This document shows, in pieces, positions 33,084 through 41,451 of a DNA stretch of 43,969 nucleotides. Positions within the stretch are counted from its first letter, which is position 1, and each line of letters begins with the position of its first letter. The position numbers and the translations under genes were made by a program. Source of the stretch: Crocinitomicaceae bacterium (GTDB lineage: Bacteria; Bacteroidota; Bacteroidia; Flavobacteriales_D; Crocinitomicaceae); NCBI GenBank assembly GCA_023268965.1, contig JALRJE010000032.1:1-43969 (forward strand). The letters are read 5' to 3'. The notes beneath the pieces are model-generated. The model was not told the origin of the DNA and did no database searches. It worked only from the letters and a program-made list of their open reading frames with translations.

Positions 33084-34994
33084 TTGAAAACACTATACTT
33101 CTTCTTTTTCATTTTTGTTTTTTCTCAGGCATTTACCCAAGACAACTGCGAATTCAAGTCACATAATAAAAAAGGCGGGCATTACTTGTTCTCAACTTAC
33201 TACGAAGATGATTTGAAAACGCCGCGTGAAGGGGTTTGTCAAATTCTGCATTTAGGCAAAATATACGAGCGCAGAACCTTCGTAAAGGGAAGGCTAACCG
33301 AAGAAACACTCAATACGTTTGAAGGTAATCCTAGGGTTCGGAGTAAATTCTCTATCTGGGACAACGATTCTATACTCATTGATCAAAAAGTATATTACGA
33401 AAACGGTCCACTCCAAACCCACAATATTTATTATTTGAATCAGGAAGGTCGCCGCTGCCTGAAAACTGTGGAGTATGGTTTAAAAGGGCAAAAGCGCTTT
33501 GAAAGGTCTTATGCTTGGATCAGATACAGTGAACTCCAAGAATCGGAGAAAAGTGGGCATCCTCCCCATACGTTAGACGAAGAGGGTTACACGTATTTGA
33601 TGGTTCCATTTGGTGCCGAACTGACTTATTACGACGGTGGTGAATTATTTGAACGCAAACAGCACCAATTTATCAAAGATGGAAATCATGAGCACCGGTC
33701 TTTGAACGGCCCTGTTTTGACGTATTACGAAAATGGAAAGCTCAAAGCAAAAGGAACTTATAAGAATGGCAGCTTAAATGGAATTTTTAAAAGTTATTTT
33801 CAAGACGGAAAAATACAAACAGAGCGTAAGTATCTAAACGATGTTCCTATTGGTGAATGGAAAGGTTGGCATCCAAACGGAAAACCATCCTTTTGGTACA
33901 TCTATGATTTGAATTCGGCCCATCCTTTTGAACCCAATAAAAAAGAATGGGCAGAGAACGGCCAGCTTACTTTAGAGCAAGTATTAGATGAAGGTGCCAA
34001 CGGTTTCTTGCGCGAATGGACGCCAGCAGGTATCAAAACACATGATGTTGACATTCAACTCCTGGATCGCACCAAAGGCATAGAGACATGGTGGTACAAC
34101 GATGGAAAACTGCATAGTCGCCGAGACTACCGCAAGGGGCAAGATACCTCGCTGGTTGAGTTTTATCCGAATGGCGAATGGCAGCGCTTAGAAATTCATA
34201 AAGAAAAGGGTTCAAATAGTTATAAAGAAGTCAAACGTTGGTACCCGAAAATGGTGTTAGAACAGCTTTTTATTGCTGAAACACGCGCTGACGGCTTTTT
34301 TAAACAAGTGCAAGAGCTTTATTACCCGAATGGAAATTTTAAAAGCCGCATCGAATACAAGAACAAAGAGTGTTACAAAGAGTATTATGCGAGCAACGGG
34401 ATCAAAATTCGTACTTTGCATACCATTTTGGATAGCTTGCATGGCCCGTATCAAGAATTAGATTCGACTGGCCAGGTATTGCTTGATTACAGATATAGCG
34501 CAGGTTTGAGAGATGGTTGGTGCCGCCAATACGCTGCAGATGGGCGCTTGATTTTTGAAAAATTCTACGAGATGGGGATTCCTAATCCAAAATATGCATC
34601 GATTCATAAAAGAAAAGACCTACCAAGTCTTACTCTAGAAACCAAACAGGGCTTGGAACGGCTCATCAAAATGCAGCGAATAGATTCGCTGCTCTTTTCC
34701 AAAAAAGAAATAGAAGCAATTGTCTTTTTGGCCTATCAGCATTTTTCGGAACAATTCGAACCCCTTCCTCAGACTGAATATAACGGTCTTCGAGATTTTC
34801 ACCAAGCTGTACGGATTCATTTACGCCGCAACGGCCAAATGATTTTCATGGATATGAGTGCCTATGATTCATCAAGTGTAACCTTTATTATTTACCCTGA
34901 TATGGAAATAGAGATATTTAATCATCGGTATACCAAAGAAGAATTGAACACCGAACAAATGATTACTCCTAAATACTACATGTGGAACGATTGA
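33084..34994 (+). CDS. secreted MORN_2/YwqK-type repeat protein
   Basis: 636 aa from a TTG start at 33084, which gives a compact signal peptide (MKTLYFFFFIFVFSQAFTQ). A GTG six codons upstream almost abuts the -7 box and is less likely. Many YYENGKLKAKGTYKNGSLNG-type repeats of about 23 residues run from about residue 60 to 500, the MORN_2/YwqK antitoxin-repeat signature, predicting an elongated beta-sheet. A distinct C-terminal 110 residues follow (QRIDSLLFSKKEIEAIVFLAY). No toxin is evident. Its stop overlaps the next gene, so the two are translationally coupled. Confidence 0.82.
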   Translation: MKTLYFFFFIFVFSQAFTQDNCEFKSHNKKGGHYLFSTYYEDDLKTPREGVCQILHLGKIYERRTFVKGRLTEETLNTFEGNPRVRSKFSIWDNDSILIDQKVYYENGPLQTHNIYYLNQEGRRCLKTVEYGLKGQKRFERSYAWIRYSELQESEKSGHPPHTLDEEGYTYLMVPFGAELTYYDGGELFERKQHQFIKDGNHEHRSLNGPVLTYYENGKLKAKGTYKNGSLNGIFKSYFQDGKIQTERKYLNDVPIGEWKGWHPNGKPSFWYIYDLNSAHPFEPNKKEWAENGQLTLEQVLDEGANGFLREWTPAGIKTHDVDIQLLDRTKGIETWWYNDGKLHSRRDYRKGQDTSLVEFYPNGEWQRLEIHKEKGSNSYKEVKRWYPKMVLEQLFIAETRADGFFKQVQELYYPNGNFKSRIEYKNKECYKEYYASNGIKIRTLHTILDSLHGPYQELDSTGQVLLDYRYSAGLRDGWCRQYAADGRLIFEKFYEMGIPNPKYASIHKRKDLPSLTLETKQGLERLIKMQRIDSLLFSKKEIEAIVFLAYQHFSEQFEPLPQTEYNGLRDFHQAVRIHLRRNGQMIFMDMSAYDSSSVTFIIYPDMEIEIFNHRYTKEELNTEQMITPKYYMWND

Positions 34995-35896
34995 TTTTTT
35001 ATTTATCCTTAGTACTTCCAGGTGTTTTACTTGCAGACATACTGCCCACCGAGCTGAGTTTGACGCTCAAGCAAGTCCCGACAAGCTCGGATCAGTATAC
35101 TGTTTTGGAGTTAGAGATCAAAAATACTTCTGCCTTACACAACAGCATCCTTATTCCGGGTCATCCGCAATTGGGAATGGGTTTGTTCGAGATTTTGACC
35201 TATGAACGAGGTGAAACAATGAAATGGACCCCTCTAAACGTATATAGTCCTGTGCTCCCGGATTCCGCAGCAGTAGACAAAAAGTATATGCAGTTTTGGA
35301 ATCTAGGCCCATTTGAGAGCTTCAAACAATTATTTGTCATCAACAAGCCGCATTCTTCCGGGAGGGCTTACCAAATTAGATACCAACCACATGTATGCGA
35401 GGCCTATTTCAAGTATGCGTTTCGCTGGTACGATGAAGAGGGCGCTCCAAGTGAGCCAGCCATTGACGGCGACCAACGTTTTGCCTATCAAGGCCCGATG
35501 TATAGTGATTTATGTCAAGTATATCCTATGCCTACGGCTACTTCTTTAACCCTCAAACGAAAGACTAGGGTTTATTATCAAGAGAATTGGTTAAGATTGA
35601 AACAGCAAATTAAACGCAGCCATCATACCCCTCAAACCTGGCCCGTTTTAAGTAAGCAATTACACAGTCAAGCAGTGCAATCTTCTTTGCCAACTTACTC
35701 CCATCAATACTTAATTGTAGAGTCTAAATCAGGTATTTTTTATATTTCTTTGGGTTATCGTTTGGGAAAAGTGTATATCGTAAGAGGTTTTTTGGCTAAG
35801 GTTGCACACATGTGTGGGGCGCGGCGGGTCTTTTGGAAAACCTCATCGACAAAAAAAGTAAAACTAACTCGTTTTGAGATCTCCCAATTTCAATGA
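34982..35896 (+). CDS. secreted protein of unknown function, coupled to the MORN-repeat gene
   Basis: 304 aa from a GTG inside the preceding gene (13-bp overlap); a TTG at 34991 would give a TTGA overlap but loses the basic N-terminal Arg. The signal peptide is MERLIFYLSLVLPGVLLA. The first half reads like a beta-sandwich (LTLKQVPTSSDQYTVLELEIKNTS, LGPFESFKQLFVIN). The second half is basic (KRKTRVYYQENWLRLKQQIKRSHH). No family was recognised. It abuts a convergent gene with no intervening base. Confidence 0.7.
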   Translation: MERLIFYLSLVLPGVLLADILPTELSLTLKQVPTSSDQYTVLELEIKNTSALHNSILIPGHPQLGMGLFEILTYERGETMKWTPLNVYSPVLPDSAAVDKKYMQFWNLGPFESFKQLFVINKPHSSGRAYQIRYQPHVCEAYFKYAFRWYDEEGAPSEPAIDGDQRFAYQGPMYSDLCQVYPMPTATSLTLKRKTRVYYQENWLRLKQQIKRSHHTPQTWPVLSKQLHSQAVQSSLPTYSHQYLIVESKSGIFYISLGYRLGKVYIVRGFLAKVAHMCGARRVFWKTSSTKKVKLTRFEISQFQ

Positions 35897-37150
35897 TTAC
35901 AAACCATTGGCGGCCATGCGCAATTTAAGATCAATATAGGCTTGCTCGTAGGCTTCGCGTTGTTTTTTGTCGCGGTTAGAGATGTCCATACGGCCCATGG
36001 TTTGGAGAATAGCGTCAGCTTCTGTTGTGTTGCGCAAGGCAAAATACGCTTCGAGTAAGTTGAAGTAGATGGCAATCGTGACGTCCTTGTCAATGCGGGC
36101 TTTTTTGTTATCGATTTCAGACTCTTCAAGTGCTTTTTTCCAGATAACAATGGCTTTGTCTAGTTCAGCTTTTCCTTGTGCCTCGTTGGTACCTAGCATT
36201 TTGAAACCCAAAGTTGCCGCATTGTAGGCATCTAAAATGTCGTTATGCGACTCATTTTTTGACTTTACATAATACAACTCAAAAGTTTCATCGGTGCGTT
36301 CAAAACCAATGCGGTCATTGACCATGTGGTTTATTGCTTTGAGGTTTTCTTGTAAACATTTGTCTTCCATTGATTTGACAACCGCACTCACATCCATTGA
36401 AGGTTGCGTTTTGGTAGCTGAACCTTTGTATAACTTGTATTCTGTGAATTCGGCAGGGGCTGCCGCATAAATTTCTTGGTTCATGGCGTTTGAAACGCGG
36501 AAACTCATCGGGTGGCGATACGTAAACTCGATATGGTAGTAAGTAACGTCTCTTGAGGTACTAACGCCGTCTTTTCGCGTGACTTCTTTCTTGACTTCAG
36601 AAATAATCTTTGCTGGAGTAGCCTCAAATCCTTGAAGTGTAACCGTGTAGTTTAGTGCATTGGCAGCACTTTTTTGTAGGCCATCTATAAACAGGTAAGT
36701 TGATGCCAGCGAATTGTAGTCGTATGTTGTTTTCATGATCGGCATGGCAATTGTACGACGATAAGGTTGTGGTACGTAGTCTTTAACAGGGCGGTTGTTT
36801 TCGTTGAGTACTTGCTTCTCTATGATTTTAGAGGCGGTAGATTTTTCGTTCCAAGCTTTCATTTCACGCTCGAATTTATCGTCGGCTGCTTTTTGTTTGT
36901 TGGGTAAATCGGCAAGGTCTCTTTGGTAATCTGCTTCAGCTTGTGCTTTGTCTGCTTCGAACTGAGCGAGTAATCTTTGGTTTTCAGCTTCGTAAGCAGC
37001 AAAAACGCTTGCCATGTAAGCAGTTGGCTTAGGTTGTACCGGGTTGGTGGGTAGTTTGACGTAAGTATAGGTGAGTTGCTCGCTTTTCACAGATTGAGCA
37101 AATGTGTTGAGTCCGAGGGCTAATGCTAAAAATAAGGTAGATTTTTTCAC
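35897..37150 (-). CDS. secreted protein with coiled coil and TPR-like C-terminus, unknown function
   Basis: 417 aa with a GTG start and signal peptide MKKSTLFLALALGLNTFAQ. Residues about 48-105 are Ala/Glu/Lys-rich and coiled-coil-like (YEAENQRLLAQFEADKAQAE). A central beta-rich part follows (TYDYNSLASTYLFIDGLQ). The C-terminal 130 residues have TPR-like helix pairs (AYNAATLGFKMLGTNEAQGKAELDKAIVIW, IAIYFNLLEAYFALRNTTEA). I do not recognise a named family. It is periplasmic or outer-membrane associated. Confidence 0.72.
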   Translation of the reverse strand: MKKSTLFLALALGLNTFAQSVKSEQLTYTYVKLPTNPVQPKPTAYMASVFAAYEAENQRLLAQFEADKAQAEADYQRDLADLPNKQKAADDKFEREMKAWNEKSTASKIIEKQVLNENNRPVKDYVPQPYRRTIAMPIMKTTYDYNSLASTYLFIDGLQKSAANALNYTVTLQGFEATPAKIISEVKKEVTRKDGVSTSRDVTYYHIEFTYRHPMSFRVSNAMNQEIYAAAPAEFTEYKLYKGSATKTQPSMDVSAVVKSMEDKCLQENLKAINHMVNDRIGFERTDETFELYYVKSKNESHNDILDAYNAATLGFKMLGTNEAQGKAELDKAIVIWKKALEESEIDNKKARIDKDVTIAIYFNLLEAYFALRNTTEADAILQTMGRMDISNRDKKQREAYEQAYIDLKLRMAANGL

Positions 37151-37306
37151 AACAAATAATTTTTAAATTCAAGTTTATGTACGTAAAGTTAAGTCAATTG
37201 GTTGCTTCTGTTGCAAAAAAATACAACACTTAACAGATAATGAGGACAATAATTGTGTCGTTTTGAACTTTATTTCTTTTATTTTGTTTAAGTTAAAAAC
37301 AAAAAG

Positions 37307-37996
37307 ATGAAACAAAACGGTTATTCAGTTTCCAATCAACACATTGACATTCTCATAGACGAGCTCGGTGATGAGCACGTCAGTACTTCCGTAGATACAC
37401 CACTCAGAGCAGACGCTTTTGCGCTTTCAGACGATGAAAAAATTGAAAAGATTGCAGCGCATTTTGGTTCCATCATGGATATTCTCGGTTTAGACCGTAC
37501 AGATGATAGCCTCAGCGGAACACCTCGAAGGGTGGCTAAAATGTATGTCAAAGAGATATTTAGTGGGCTCAATCCTGAAAATTTTCCAGATATTAAACTA
37601 TTTGAAAATAAGTATCAATACAATCAGATGCTTGTCGAGAAGAATATCTTATTTTATTCCAACTGCGAGCATCATTTTGTTCCAATTATTGGTAAGGCAC
37701 ACGTAGCTTATATTTCATCAGGTAAGGTGATCGGATTGTCTAAAATCAACCGCATTGTGCAACATTTTGCAAAGCGTCCTCAAGTACAAGAGCGCCTCAC
37801 TATGCAAATCACCAAAGCTTTACAAGAAGCACTCGAAACAACAGACGTTGCCGTAGTAATCGATGCCACGCATCTTTGTGTTTCTTCACGTGGGGTAAAA
37901 GACGTCAATAGCAGTACGGTTACGGCTAATTTCTGCGGCAAGTTTGAAAACGAAGCTACCAAGAACGAGTTTTTGAAGTATATTGAACTGAAGTAG
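37307..37996 (+). CDS. folE: GTP cyclohydrolase I
   Basis: 229 aa. Zn ligands C120 and H123 (SNCEHHFVP) and C191 (THLCVSSRGV) are present. SGTPRRVAKMY (70-80) and VIGLSKINRIVQHFAKRPQVQERL (about 141-164) are the family core. It converts GTP to 7,8-dihydroneopterin triphosphate, the first step of folate and pterin synthesis, as a homodecamer in the cytosol. The N-terminal 40 residues are an extension without clear function. A near-consensus promoter (TTTG then TATTTTG about 16 bp on) lies around 37262-37287. Confidence 0.97.
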   Translation: MKQNGYSVSNQHIDILIDELGDEHVSTSVDTPLRADAFALSDDEKIEKIAAHFGSIMDILGLDRTDDSLSGTPRRVAKMYVKEIFSGLNPENFPDIKLFENKYQYNQMLVEKNILFYSNCEHHFVPIIGKAHVAYISSGKVIGLSKINRIVQHFAKRPQVQERLTMQITKALQEALETTDVAVVIDATHLCVSSRGVKDVNSSTVTANFCGKFENEATKNEFLKYIELK

Positions 37997-38015
37997 AAAC
38001 AATCGAGATTAGGTT

Positions 38016-38023
38016 TATATTTG
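38016..38023 (+). promoter_or_regulatory. -7 box TATATTTG for the 38049 barrel gene
   Basis: A perfect TAnnTTTG match, 25 bases before the TTG start at 38049, between folE and the barrel gene. Confidence 0.5.
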
Positions 38024-38048
38024 CCACTTTGCAAAAACATAAACAATC

Positions 38049-39197
38049 TTGAAACGCCTGCTCATTTTCGGTCTTTTTGCATGGTTTAGCTCTTCAATAG
38101 TTGGGCGGGCCCAAGTCACATTAGATACGCTTAAGAAGCCCAGATCGTTCATGGGTTTTGTGCCGCTGTCTGACACACTTGCAGAAGCCAAAAATGGAGT
38201 TTTTGTATTGCCCTTGCTGTATTTTACACCAGATACGCGCTGGGCAGCCGGAGCCGCTGGTGTATATTATTTCAAGGTACCGCCTTCAGCCTCCAATCCT
38301 ATTCATCCGAGGGTATCGTATATTCAATTTTTAGCTGACTACACCCAAAATAAGCAACTAGATACCTGGGCGTCTTGGCATGTTTTCACACAAGACGAAA
38401 ATTACCTTCTCAAAGGTGATTTGCGCTACCGCGACTTTCCCGATCGATTCTATGGCTTGGGAAATGACTCAGAAATTCTGCAAATAGAACAATATAGCTA
38501 TCAATTGTTTGTGCTCAAAACATTGCAACTTAAAAAAATTAGACCTGGTTTCTTCCTTGGTTTTGATTATGAATTTCGACACGAATACAATTTCAATCAT
38601 GCCGCAAATGGTCAACTTGCGAGTGGCGCTGTAATGGGTTCCAACGGAGGTTTTGGTTCTGCGCTCGGATTGGTTTCCATTCTAGATACTCGAGACAACA
38701 TTATCAATCCGTATCGAGGACACTACGCAGAGTTTTCAACCTATTTTTTCTCACCTTTGCTCAAGAGTACTTTTTCTTTTCAGACGATCAATGCCACCTA
38801 TCAGAAGTACTGGAAATTCAAGCCCAAGCATGTTTTGGCTTGGCAAACTAAAGCAAGATTTTCTTTTGGCGAGGTGCCTTTTTTAGATTTGTCTACTCTG
38901 GGTAACGACGACATCTTGCGCGGTTACCCCAAAAATCGGTTTAGAGATCAGCATTTTTTCGCAAGCCAACTCGAATACCGCTTCCCGCTCTTTTGGCGCT
39001 TTGGCGCAGTAGCCTTTGCAGGTGCAGGCGATGTGTTTGGTCCATCTTCGAATTTAAGTGCCAACAAATTAAAATATTCCGTTGGTACTGGCCTTCGTTT
39101 TGTAGTGGACCCTGCCGAGCGTCTCAATATTCGTCTTGACTACGGCTATGGCCGAGAAGGTGGCTATTTCTATTTTGTGGTAGGAGAGTCGTTTTGA
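38049..39197 (+). CDS. BamA/TamA-family (Omp85 C-terminal barrel) outer-membrane protein
   Basis: 382 aa with a TTG start and signal peptide MKRLLIFGLFAWFSSSIVGRAQ. The protein is nearly all beta-barrel with no POTRA domains. The 'surface antigen' landmarks are GLGLVS-like ALGLVSILDTRDNIINPYRGHYAEFS (about 215-240), LGNDDILRGYPKNRFRDQHFFASQLEYRFPLF (about 285-315) and a C-terminal Phe (VVGESF). The RGY motif corresponds to the L6 VRGF/Y element. POTRA-less members are common in Bacteroidota and their roles are unclear. Confidence 0.85.
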   Translation: MKRLLIFGLFAWFSSSIVGRAQVTLDTLKKPRSFMGFVPLSDTLAEAKNGVFVLPLLYFTPDTRWAAGAAGVYYFKVPPSASNPIHPRVSYIQFLADYTQNKQLDTWASWHVFTQDENYLLKGDLRYRDFPDRFYGLGNDSEILQIEQYSYQLFVLKTLQLKKIRPGFFLGFDYEFRHEYNFNHAANGQLASGAVMGSNGGFGSALGLVSILDTRDNIINPYRGHYAEFSTYFFSPLLKSTFSFQTINATYQKYWKFKPKHVLAWQTKARFSFGEVPFLDLSTLGNDDILRGYPKNRFRDQHFFASQLEYRFPLFWRFGAVAFAGAGDVFGPSSNLSANKLKYSVGTGLRFVVDPAERLNIRLDYGYGREGGYFYFVVGESF

Positions 39198-39226
39198 GCA
39201 GATTGTTTGAATGTTTGAATTTTTGA

Positions 39227-39234
39227 TATATTTA
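39227..39234 (+). promoter_or_regulatory. -7-like box TATATTTA for the 39253 gene
   Basis: One mismatch to TAnnTTTG, with a TTTG 17 bp upstream (39206-39209) and the ATG 18 bases downstream. Confidence 0.4.
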
Positions 39235-39252
39235 CAAAACTAAAACTATACA

Positions 39253-39786
39253 ATGAAGAAGAAAATCTTACTCATACTTACTTCGGTGCTTGTCGTTATT
39301 GCCCTTGGCACTTGGCTAATGAAGCTGCTGAATGCCCCAAAAAACACGAAGTCTTACACGCTCAATGAGATTCAATTTGACTATGCAGGGCCTTTGTTTC
39401 AAGGTTCCAATCCCGCTCAATACGTTGCCAAAATTGACCTCAAAGAAATTCTCGGCGACGACTACAAAGAAGGAATCAAAATTAAAAACGCTGTCCTTAA
39501 GAACGCAACCGTTCAAAGTGAAGAACCGGCAAGTTTTCAGGACATCAATGCCCTAGTATTCAGTTTTGCTTCTGACAATCCAGACCTTTCGATGCAAGAA
39601 TTAGCGGTGATCAATCCAATCAAGGGCAGTTCAAAATCGGTGCAATTAAAGCCTTCAAAAGAGGCGAAAGTCACGGATTACTTTGCAGAAAAACAAATTT
39701 ATGTCATTTTAGATGCCTCATTTGTCAATGATGTGAATGCCAATGTGACCTTAAAAGGCTCCTTTGAATTTGAACTTAAATATTAA
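39253..39786 (+). CDS. membrane-anchored protein of unknown function
   Basis: 177 aa. One N-terminal hydrophobic segment (MKKKILLILTSVLVVIALGTWLM) acts as signal anchor. The rest is a soluble beta-rich domain (TLNEIQFDYAGPLFQGSNPAQYVAKIDL, VTLKGSFEFELKY). No Cys for lipidation and no recognised family. It would face the periplasm. It precedes the DUF2147 and outer-membrane genes and may share their transcript. Confidence 0.7.
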   Translation: MKKKILLILTSVLVVIALGTWLMKLLNAPKNTKSYTLNEIQFDYAGPLFQGSNPAQYVAKIDLKEILGDDYKEGIKIKNAVLKNATVQSEEPASFQDINALVFSFASDNPDLSMQELAVINPIKGSSKSVQLKPSKEAKVTDYFAEKQIYVILDASFVNDVNANVTLKGSFEFELKY

Positions 39787-39837
39787 TGAGTTCCTCAATT
39801 AATGCAAACCAAATACTTAACTAATAAACATATCCCC

Positions 39838-40299
39838 ATGAAAAAGTTATCTTTTATTCTTGTTTTTTCTTTTATTGCGACCTTATTTTGGTCTTTTGCG
39901 CCTACCAATACGGGTGGTGATCGCTTAATTGGTGTTTGGGAACCAAGTAACGGTAGGGCACGTGTTAAAATCGAAAAAATTGGTGCCAAATATTACGGCA
40001 AAATTGTTTGGATCAAGGAGCCTATTGATCCTGTAACCAAGAAACCAAAAACGGACAAAAATAATCCTGATCCGGACCTTCAGAAAGTTCCTTTAATGGG
40101 CTACCGAATGCTTAAAGATTTCACCTACAAAGGCAACGATGAGTGGGCCGACGGCACCATTTACGATGCACTCAACGGCAGCACCTATTCTTGTGTGATC
40201 AAAATGACAAATGAAAATACACTTAACATTCGCGGCTATATTGGCGTTTCTGTTCTTGGTAGAACAGACGTTTGGAAGCGATTAGCTATTAAAAAATAA
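39838..40299 (+). CDS. DUF2147-family secreted protein
   Basis: 153 aa from the ATG at 39838 (MKKLSFILVFSFIATLFWSF, signal peptide). An in-frame ATG 12 codons upstream lacks a signal-like N-terminus. The DUF2147 pattern is clear: LIGVWEPSNGRARVKIEKIGAKYYGKIVWIKEP, then LMGYRMLKDFTY, WADGTIYDALNGSTYSCVI, LNIRGYIGVSVLGRTDVWKR. It is a lipocalin-like beta-barrel domain of unknown ligand, probably periplasmic. It is followed 4 bp later by an outer-membrane protein gene. Confidence 0.9.
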   Translation: MKKLSFILVFSFIATLFWSFAPTNTGGDRLIGVWEPSNGRARVKIEKIGAKYYGKIVWIKEPIDPVTKKPKTDKNNPDPDLQKVPLMGYRMLKDFTYKGNDEWADGTIYDALNGSTYSCVIKMTNENTLNIRGYIGVSVLGRTDVWKRLAIKK

Positions 40300-40303
40300 A
40301 CGT

Positions 40304-41446
40304 ATGTTGTTCCATTCCAAATTTTTGCCATTTACTTTTGTAGTGGCTGCATTCAGTACCGGTAGTACCATTTGGGCTCAGGTTCCTGAAAATACGGATA
40401 CGATCATCGTTGAAGAAGACTACAGTCTCTACGACAACGTTGAATATACCGAAGAGGGCGCGCGCCGTTTTTGTAGCCCCAAAATTGAAGGTCTGAGTCC
40501 GGCCAAGCTCATTAGTATTGGTTACGATTACCAAATGGGATACAACATGTCTGCCGACACCTTGAATTCTATCCAAACGGGTCCTGGTAGTTTTAATTTA
40601 ACTGCCCAAGATGCGCAAGTATTGAGTTCTCATGGCATGAGGATAGGCTTCAATATCCCTGTCATTGCAAAGACCAACTTGGTTTGGCAGCTTGGCGCAA
40701 ATTATTGGGAGCAACGTTACAATTTTGCCGACCCTGCATCATTAGAAAACCCGATGTTGAAGACCTTGAGTGCATATGGGCTAAAAACTGCTGGTTTAAG
40801 CACTACTTTATTCAAGCCGCTGAACGACAAGTATTTTTTACTTTTCCAAGGTTCGGCCGACTACAGTGGTAACTATACTTTAAAGGATATGATGCCGCTC
40901 AATTACCTCAAATATTCTGCAGCTTTGATTTACGGTAAAAGACCATCAGAACTCAAGCAGTGGGGGGTAGGTTTGGCAAGAACTTACAGAGTCGGTGAAA
41001 TCAACTACATTCCTGTCGTACTTTACAACTCAACCGATACCCGAAATAAATGGGGAACAGAAATATTATTTCCTGCTCGTGCCCACGTCAGAAGAACAAT
41101 CAATAGTAGAAACATGTTGTTTGCTGGTTTTGAATTAGAGGGGCAAAGCTACAGAATGTGGAACACCTCGAGTGTAGATGCCTTTCAAATGCGCGACGAC
41201 GAACTCGAAATTCGCAGAGGAGAAATCAGATTGCGAATGGTGTATGAATTTTCATTGAAAGAGTTTATTTGGCTTTCAATCCAAGGAGGTTATAGAATCA
41301 ATTATCGTTTTGATATGGACCGACTCATCAATGGCGAAGAAAATTACCGTGCTTTTGGACTAATAGACCAACCTGGGTATGTGATGATCAATAACCTCAC
41401 CAATCCACTCTATTTCAATATCAGCATAAACTTGGTGAGCCCTTGA
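40304..41446 (+). CDS. outer-membrane beta-barrel protein (DUF6268-like)
   Basis: 380 aa with signal peptide MLFHSKFLPFTFVVAAFSTGSTIWAQ. Many alternating amphipathic strands follow (MRIGFNIPVIAKTNLVWQLGANYW, RRGEIRLRMVYEFSLKEFIWLSIQGGYRINYRF). The sequence ends FNISINLVSP. It resembles the DUF6268 barrels of Bacteroidota; the exact family is from memory and unsure. Function unknown. Its stop lies 5 bp from the convergent helicase gene. Confidence 0.75.
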   Translation: MLFHSKFLPFTFVVAAFSTGSTIWAQVPENTDTIIVEEDYSLYDNVEYTEEGARRFCSPKIEGLSPAKLISIGYDYQMGYNMSADTLNSIQTGPGSFNLTAQDAQVLSSHGMRIGFNIPVIAKTNLVWQLGANYWEQRYNFADPASLENPMLKTLSAYGLKTAGLSTTLFKPLNDKYFLLFQGSADYSGNYTLKDMMPLNYLKYSAALIYGKRPSELKQWGVGLARTYRVGEINYIPVVLYNSTDTRNKWGTEILFPARAHVRRTINSRNMLFAGFELEGQSYRMWNTSSVDAFQMRDDELEIRRGEIRLRMVYEFSLKEFIWLSIQGGYRINYRFDMDRLINGEENYRAFGLIDQPGYVMINNLTNPLYFNISINLVSP

Positions 41447-41451
41447 TGGGC

